Of a stretch of 19,627 bases of DNA, positions 15,235 through 19,627 are shown in pieces (position 1 is the first letter of the stretch; each line of letters opens with the position of its first letter). The translations under genes were made by a program, and so were the position numbers. Origin of the DNA: CAADGY01 sp900696665. Lineage in GTDB: Bacteria > Acidobacteriota > Terriglobia > Bryobacterales > Bryobacteraceae. The stretch spans positions 1-19,627 of the forward strand of contig JAPSFM010000100.1 in the NCBI GenBank assembly GCA_035063885.1, in the 5' to 3' direction. The notes beneath the pieces are model-generated. The model saw nothing but the letters and a program-made list of their open reading frames with translations. It had not been told where the DNA came from and did no database searches.

Positions 15235-17955
15235 ATGAGGTTATTCATCGCATTGTTCGCCGTGGCGGCCTTGTCGCCGGCGGCGGAGTTCACCACCGGA
15301 CAGGCTGCCCGCGCCCTGCTCGGGCAGCACAACTTCACAACCCAGAATTCCAGCCGCGCGGAGAACAGCGTGGGCGCTGCCGGCGGCGTTGCCTATGCCA
15401 ATGGACAGCTCTTCGTGACCGGTTCGAACCGGATTGTTGGTATCGATCCTCAACTCAGCCGTGTGGTTATTTTTCAGGATGTCAACGCCGACGTGCGGAC
15501 TCCCGATGCCGAGATTTCGGTCGAGGGCATCCGCTGCCCGGTATGTTCCGGTTCGGCTGATGTCGTGCTTGGTCAGCCCGATTTCACAACGAACGAATGG
15601 GCAAACGGTCCTAGTGGAATGCGGTCACCCACGGCGGTGGCCTCCGACGGCCATTACCTTGCCGTCGCCGATACCGATAACAACCGGGTGTTGATCTGGA
15701 ACTCGATTCCGTCGTCCAATCAAGCGCCGGCGGATGTTGTGGTGGGGCAGGAGGACTTTTCAAAAACACTGGCCCTTCGCCAGCCAACAGCCAGTACATT
15801 GCGAGGACCGCAGGGCGTCTGGATCCAGGATGGCAGGCTTTACGTTGCCGATACGCTAAATCATCGCGTTCTGATCTGGAATTCCATGCCAACGAGTAAC
15901 GGGAAGCCCGCGGATGTCGTGCTCGGGCAGCCGAATTTCAATGTTCAGGTCCAGTCAAACCTCGCCGAGGACACGGTCGTGCCCAAGCCGGAAAACATGC
16001 TGAATCCCGTTTCAGTGACCTCCGACGGAGTTCGCCTGTTCGTTACGGACCTCGGTCACAATCGCATTCTGGTGTGGAATGCGCTGCCATCCTCCAATGG
16101 CGCGCCCGCTGACTTTGCGGTCGGTCAACCGGACCTTACCAGCGCACTGGCGAACAATGTGACCGCGCTCTGCCAGCCCGTCGGCCAGGATGAAAACGGT
16201 AAAGATCTTCATCCTTTCCGATGCGGCGCGACGCTGGAGTTTCCGCGCTTCGCTCTCTCTGACGGCACCCGGCTCTTTGTCGCGGACGGCGGAAATGACC
16301 GCGTCCTGGTTTTCAAGACTATGCCGAGGGACAACGGCGCTACTGCGGATGTAGTGCTGGGACAGCCTTCGTTATTGCTGAATCAGGTTTCCGACGGGTC
16401 GAACCCGCTGTTCCGTTCTGCCGCCGATCAACTGCGCACACCGATGGCTTTGGCTTGGGACGGCACGAACCTGTACGTCACCGATCCTTTCAACCGCCGG
16501 GTGATGGTGTTCTCGATGGGCGAGCCCGCTATACCGCTCACCGGCGTCCGCAACGCCGCCAGTTTGGATGTGGCGGCAGTCGGCAGCATCACCTTTAGCG
16601 GTTCCGTGGAGGAAAAAGACGAGGTCACAATCAAGATTCAGGACCGCGAGTATAAGTACAAAGTGCTGGCGGACGATTCAGCCGTCGACGTAATCAATGC
16701 ACTGGTGGGTCTGATCAATGCGGGCACCGGCGATCCGGAAGTGCTCGCGACTCCTAATGCCGAAATAGCCGCGATTATCCTGACCTCCCGCCTTCTAGGT
16801 GTGGAAGGCAACTCGATTACCTATTCCGCTTCGGCGTCTTCTACGTCGAAGATTATTGTCGAAACCAGGGGCGCGACACTCGCCGGAGGCGGTGACGCAG
16901 CCAAAATCGCACCAGGCACAATCGTCACCATTCAGGGGAGTGCACTCGCGGAGACGACAGTGGAGGCACCAATTGAAGACTGGGTGCTGCCCACCGAACT
17001 GGGTGGTGTCCAGGTGTATTTTGACGGTATCAAAGCGCCCTTGCTGATGGTTTCACCCACAAAGATCAACGCACAGGTTCCGTGGGAGATCCTGGATGCC
17101 ACCAGCATCAATGCCTACGTCCGCACCGTTAAGAAAAGCGGCAACGTGGTGGTGACCACGCCCGTCGCCGTGCCGATCGTACCGCAGAATCCCGGCATTT
17201 TCGCGGGTGAGGGTCCGGATCCGCGCCCGGCTATGGCTGTACACGCCAGCAGCCAGGCATCGGGGACTGTTTCCGTTGACGGCTCCGCAAAAGCGGGCGA
17301 CGTTGCGACGGTCATTATTGAGGGCGACAGGCGTTACACCTACACCGTTCAGGAAGGCGACACGCTCAGCACCATACGGGACAAGTTGATTGAAGCGATC
17401 AACGAAGATCCACGCGTTTACGCGTTCCCCGCCGGAGTTTTCAACAGAATCCGGTTGCGCGCGCGGGAGGATGGCGAAGGTGGAAACGGAATTGCTTACG
17501 GCGTGCAAGCGAACGAAGGCTCGCAGGTGATTCTTACGGCAATTACGAGTGCGCTGTGTTGCGCCAACGAAGCCGGTGCTCCCATCACGGAAGAAAATCC
17601 GGCGCTGCCCGGAGAGACGATCATCGTTTATGCGACCGGACTCGGACTTGTGAAGCCGGAAGAGGCACAGCGGTCGCTCTGGACCGGGCACAAGTACGAC
17701 GGTCCGGATTTCAACGAGCCGAATCAGTTCGTCGATGCAATGGCGGGCGGCAAAACGGCCAACGTTCTGTTCGCGGGCTTGAAGAGAGGCGAACACGCTC
17801 TCTACGAAGTGCACTTGGAACTGAACTCGGATCTTCCCACGAATGCGGCTACCCACGTAACCATTGCGCAGGATGTCTTTGTGAGCAACATCGTGTCGAT
17901 TCCGGTCTTTAATCCGAAGCCACCAGAGGGGGAAGAAGGGGAAACGTCCCCCTGA
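15235..17955 (+). CDS. Secreted NHL-type beta-propeller protein with TIGR03437-like C-terminal domain
   Basis: 906 residues. Signal peptide MRLFIALFAVAALSPAAEF; this, AGG 6 bases upstream and the promoter favour ATG 15235 over an in-frame ATG at 15043 inside the previous gene. Residues about 45-430 hold roughly six blades of the NHL/SMP-30-like type, each with VADTDNNRVLIWNS-like and ADVVLGQPDF-like segments. From about 433 the Solibacter-type C-terminal domain starts (VRNAASL, then APGTIVTIQGSALA, LPTELGGVQVYFDG, VSPTKINAQVPWE, NPGIF, then NPALPGETIIVYATGLG). Two copies of a ~100-residue module interrupt it, at about 449-553 and 676-778 (I/V-rich, R-Y-x-Y-x-V, then DPxVxA, then GxEGNxI). The role is unknown; such proteins are extracellular and may bind ligands or the cell surface. 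A convergent operon follows. Confidence 0.85.
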   Translation: MRLFIALFAVAALSPAAEFTTGQAARALLGQHNFTTQNSSRAENSVGAAGGVAYANGQLFVTGSNRIVGIDPQLSRVVIFQDVNADVRTPDAEISVEGIRCPVCSGSADVVLGQPDFTTNEWANGPSGMRSPTAVASDGHYLAVADTDNNRVLIWNSIPSSNQAPADVVVGQEDFSKTLALRQPTASTLRGPQGVWIQDGRLYVADTLNHRVLIWNSMPTSNGKPADVVLGQPNFNVQVQSNLAEDTVVPKPENMLNPVSVTSDGVRLFVTDLGHNRILVWNALPSSNGAPADFAVGQPDLTSALANNVTALCQPVGQDENGKDLHPFRCGATLEFPRFALSDGTRLFVADGGNDRVLVFKTMPRDNGATADVVLGQPSLLLNQVSDGSNPLFRSAADQLRTPMALAWDGTNLYVTDPFNRRVMVFSMGEPAIPLTGVRNAASLDVAAVGSITFSGSVEEKDEVTIKIQDREYKYKVLADDSAVDVINALVGLINAGTGDPEVLATPNAEIAAIILTSRLLGVEGNSITYSASASSTSKIIVETRGATLAGGGDAAKIAPGTIVTIQGSALAETTVEAPIEDWVLPTELGGVQVYFDGIKAPLLMVSPTKINAQVPWEILDATSINAYVRTVKKSGNVVVTTPVAVPIVPQNPGIFAGEGPDPRPAMAVHASSQASGTVSVDGSAKAGDVATVIIEGDRRYTYTVQEGDTLSTIRDKLIEAINEDPRVYAFPAGVFNRIRLRAREDGEGGNGIAYGVQANEGSQVILTAITSALCCANEAGAPITEENPALPGETIIVYATGLGLVKPEEAQRSLWTGHKYDGPDFNEPNQFVDAMAGGKTANVLFAGLKRGEHALYEVHLELNSDLPTNAATHVTIAQDVFVSNIVSIPVFNPKPPEGEEGETSP

Positions 17956-17960
17956 AGTAT

Positions 17961-17990
17961 ACCGGGAGCCCGGTTCTATTCACCGGGCTC
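17961..17990. terminator. Overlapping alternative hairpins between convergent genes
   Basis: Two mutually exclusive stems: ACCGG (17961-17965) with CCGGT (17970-17974), followed by TCTATT; and GAGCCCGG (17966-17973) with CCGGGCTC (17983-17990), 8 bp perfect with a 9-base loop. The gap between the two stop codons is only 20 bp, and the minus-strand stop lies in the loop of the second stem. The arrangement suits a bidirectional termination structure, though there is no long T-run. Confidence 0.5.
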
Positions 17991-18239
17991 GTAAGGTTCG
18001 TATCCGTTGCGTGCCAGTAACTCCACCGCCGTGCGCGTTGTTTCCGGCGCCACGTAGAAGAACGCACCAACCCGTTCCCGGCGAAATACAAATCCGCCGA
18101 CATACGTGTCTGTTTCAATAAGGTAATCGAGACCGGCGCTGGTTAGCACTTCCTCCAGCGCCAGAGCCTCTTTCAGTTTCCGGGCGATGTAGATCAGAAT
18201 AAGTTCCTGATCGCCAAAAAAGCCGGCATCGCGAAGCAT
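17976..18239 (-). CDS. Small DUF2007-like protein
   Basis: 87 residues, no signal peptide or membrane helix. The pattern ARKLKEALALEEVLTSAGLDYLIE followed by a Phe-rich strand (GGFVFRR, AFFYVAP) and a helix (AVELLARNGYEP) resembles the small DUF2007 family (putative signal-transducing proteins), whose function is not known; the resemblance is from memory. The start lies 5 bases after the stop of the isomerase-like gene, so the two are co-transcribed and probably work in the same pathway or are co-regulated. No strong ribosome site is visible, so translation may depend on the upstream gene. Confidence 0.65.
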   Translation of the reverse strand: MLRDAGFFGDQELILIYIARKLKEALALEEVLTSAGLDYLIETDTYVGGFVFRRERVGAFFYVAPETTRTAVELLARNGYEPYEPGE

Positions 18240-18244
18240 TGTTC

Positions 18245-19165
18245 TTACGCTGTCGCGACGGGTTCCGCCCGCCTGTTGCGAAGCCCTTCCATAAACTCCA
18301 GGAATCGGGATGCATAACGGTCGAGCGTTTCCAAACTACCGCCGTCTATCAGCGGGGAACACATCTCATAAGCGACGCTGCCGGTGAATCCGGCCTCGCT
18401 GAGAGCGGTAAGGAATTTCTTATAATCGATGAACCCTTCTCCCATCGGCACCGCCTGGACAGCAGGCGTGAGCGCGTTGTAATTCACAATTGCGGGATCG
18501 TATTTGTAACGCGGTCGTAGCTGATAATCCGCGATGGTAGTATGAGCGGTAATGGGCCCCATCTTGCGGGCTGCCTCTTCGATGCCAGCGCCATGCAGCG
18601 CCGGCGCCCACGCGTCGAACAGGGCAAGACAGTTCGGCTCCGCGACGGCACGAATCAGATCGTGCTGTGTATCGTAGCCGCAGGCGATGTCGTGATGGTT
18701 CTGCACGCCGATGGTGACCCCAAATTCCGCCGTACGCTGCGCGCATTCGCGCAGGCAATCCACCACCGCTTTCCATTGGGCCGGATAGGAGGCGACAGGG
18801 TTGTCGTATCCCGTGAAGACGCGCAGGAGATCTCCGCCAAGATCGCGCGTCAGCCGTGCAAGTTCGGCAACGTAGTGGACTTGGATCTCGCGGTTTGGCA
18901 CATCGCCATGCTCCATGTCGGCGGTGAAATTGTTGTAGCCGGCTAGGGCGATACGGCGGAAACCGTACCGTTCGAGGTGCGAGCGAAGTGCGGCTCGTTC
19001 CTTACCGCCGTAATCGAGCAAGGAAACATGGGGACGCTTCGCCATCAGCAGTACCCCGTCGTAGCCCAACCCCGCAGCCTTGTCCGCGAAATCTTCGACC
19101 GATAGAAAAGCCTGGCCCCAGGAACCGGAGTAGCTGACCGAATGCAGTAGAGCAGAGAGCGCCAT
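18245..19165 (-). CDS. Sugar-phosphate isomerase/epimerase-like TIM-barrel protein
   Basis: 306 residues of the xylose-isomerase-like TIM-barrel family (AP endonuclease 2 superfamily), which isomerises or epimerises sugars or inositol derivatives, or dehydrates them, with a divalent metal. Visible ligand candidates are His157 (GVQNHHD), Asp184 (ALFDAW), His208 (TAHTT) and Glu267 (VAYEM). The position before the first His motif, usually Glu, is Gln155 here, so metal binding may differ. The start is set at ATG 19165: a TTG 60 bases upstream adds an unlikely basic extension, and a TATACT box lies 7 bases before the ATG. The protein is cytoplasmic. It is followed 5 bases later by the small DUF2007-like gene. 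The exact substrate cannot be told; relatives often sit in carbohydrate catabolic clusters. Confidence 0.85.
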   Translation of the reverse strand: MALSALLHSVSYSGSWGQAFLSVEDFADKAAGLGYDGVLLMAKRPHVSLLDYGGKERAALRSHLERYGFRRIALAGYNNFTADMEHGDVPNREIQVHYVAELARLTRDLGGDLLRVFTGYDNPVASYPAQWKAVVDCLRECAQRTAEFGVTIGVQNHHDIACGYDTQHDLIRAVAEPNCLALFDAWAPALHGAGIEEAARKMGPITAHTTIADYQLRPRYKYDPAIVNYNALTPAVQAVPMGEGFIDYKKFLTALSEAGFTGSVAYEMCSPLIDGGSLETLDRYASRFLEFMEGLRNRRAEPVATA

Positions 19166-19172
19166 AGAGTAC

Positions 19173-19178
19173 AGTATA
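19173..19178 (-). promoter_or_regulatory. -10 box directly before the isomerase start
   Basis: On the minus strand TATACT lies 7 bases before the ATG at 19165, with no ribosome binding site in between, which implies a leaderless transcript. The -35 region is poor (AAACCG, 17 bp upstream). Confidence 0.45.
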
Positions 19179-19236
19179 CGCGGACGCTCCGGCCGCGGTT
19201 TGCGCGCGTGAAGTGACGCCCGCAATGCTTGCGCAG

Positions 19237-19252
19237 TCAGGTGCTAACCTGA
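19237..19252. promoter_or_regulatory. Inverted repeat in the divergent gap
   Basis: TCAGGT-gcta-ACCTGA, a perfect 6-bp inverted repeat. It lies between the divergently read isomerase and zinc-finger genes, just before the ribosome site of the latter (GGAGAG, 19255-19260). It could be an operator or a short 5'-UTR hairpin. Confidence 0.35.
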
Positions 19253-19267
19253 TCGGAGAGGCCTCAT

Positions 19268-19537
19268 ATGGCGGTAAAGTGCAGCCACCTCGACCAGGTG
19301 CGGGTTACGCAAACGGCGGCTCACGAGTGTGAGGATTGCATCAAGACAGGAGATCGATGGGTTCATCTGCGCATGTGTCTTGTATGCGGGCATGTAGGAT
19401 GCTGCGACTCTTCCAAGAACAAACACGCCACCGGGCATTTTCATTCGACACAGCACCCGCTCATGCGCTCCATCGAGCCGGGTGAGCGCTGGATATGGTG
19501 TTATGTAGACGAAGTCAGTCCCGGCACTCTCTCTTAG
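19268..19537 (+). CDS. Free-standing UBP-type zinc finger protein
   Basis: 89 residues that are almost entirely a UBP-type zinc finger: Cys5, His7, Cys21/Cys24, Cys37/Cys40, Cys45, His53, His57 and His63, with the typical GHVGCCDSS and ATGHFHSTQHP segments. In eukaryotes this fold reads the free C-terminus of ubiquitin in deubiquitinases. Bacteria carry stand-alone versions of unknown function, and no protease domain is attached here. GGAGAG is 7 bases before the ATG, so the start is secure. It has no signal peptide and is cytoplasmic. It is read away from the isomerase operon. From 19538 to the window end nothing can be supported. Confidence 0.9.
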   Translation: MAVKCSHLDQVRVTQTAAHECEDCIKTGDRWVHLRMCLVCGHVGCCDSSKNKHATGHFHSTQHPLMRSIEPGERWIWCYVDEVSPGTLS

Positions 19538-19627
19538 TTGTACCGGCGTGAGCTGACTTTGGCGGTGTTTCGCTCCCAAGTCGGCTCTGGCGGGCAATCG
19601 GAGGCGCTGGAGCGCATCTTCCGGTCC

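Noticed and set aside
17053..17856. 267-codon minus-strand frame opposite the propeller protein
   Set aside because: Antisense shadow; the plus strand carries the TIGR03437-like motifs.
19166..19225. 20-codon extension of the isomerase from a TTG
   Set aside because: Rich in Arg and Pro, unlike the family, and it spans the likely promoter.
19244..19597. 117-codon minus-strand frame at the right end
   Set aside because: Antisense of the zinc finger gene, whose Cys/His pattern and ribosome site are clear.
1..19627. CRISPR array, tRNA, rRNA, insertion sequence or phage genes
   Set aside because: Read for direct repeats, transposase motifs and cloverleaf-like stretches; none found.

Overview
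The window looks like chromosomal DNA of an Acidobacteriota member close to Solibacter/Bryobacter (Bryobacterales). This is inferred from a secreted propeller protein ending in the Solibacter-type C-terminal domain (TIGR03437-like), from an Oar-like TonB-dependent receptor with an N-terminal carboxypeptidase-regulatory domain, from high GC content, and from long spurious antisense frames. No rRNA, tRNA, CRISPR array, transposase or phage gene was seen.

Left part (1-4800): two genes on the minus strand. One encodes a regulator that joins an IclR-type winged helix to a periplasmic-binding-protein sugar sensor. Downstream of it lies a large secreted GH106-like glycoside hydrolase. Both promoter regions carry a pair of 17-bp near-palindromes (ATTTC-N7-GAAAT type). 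The centre-to-centre spacing is 101 bp in both pairs, which suggests one sugar-responsive, autoregulated circuit, possibly with DNA looping. A fifth, weaker copy sits just past the hydrolase stop and may belong to a gene beyond the left edge.

Middle left (4940-7590): a good promoter and strong ribosome binding site drive a broken gene. It begins as a TonB-receptor N-terminus, loses frame by what looks like a one-base deletion, and continues into the C-terminal part of an unrelated, unrecognised protein. Its stop overlaps the start of a secreted neutral-ceramidase-like protein (ATGA).

Middle (7557-11958): a full Oar-like TonB-dependent receptor, nearly leaderless, converges on a secreted purple-acid-phosphatase-like metallophosphoesterase. 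Their 3' ends overlap by 7 bp.

Right middle (12126-15116): a compact three-gene Mla-type lipid transport operon (permease, ATPase, MCE protein). The MCE protein carries an OmpA-like domain at its C-terminus, so one polypeptide could span from the inner membrane to the cell wall.

Right (15180-19627): a secreted NHL-type propeller protein has two copies of a ~100-residue module, one at the N-terminal boundary of its TIGR03437-like domain and one inside it. It converges on a two-gene minus-strand operon (sugar-phosphate isomerase/epimerase-like TIM barrel, then a small DUF2007-like protein), with overlapping alternative hairpins between them. Divergent from the isomerase is a small free-standing UBP-type zinc finger protein. 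The best candidates for something new are the paired-operator circuit, the chimeric broken gene, the MCE-OmpA fusion and the duplicated inserted module.
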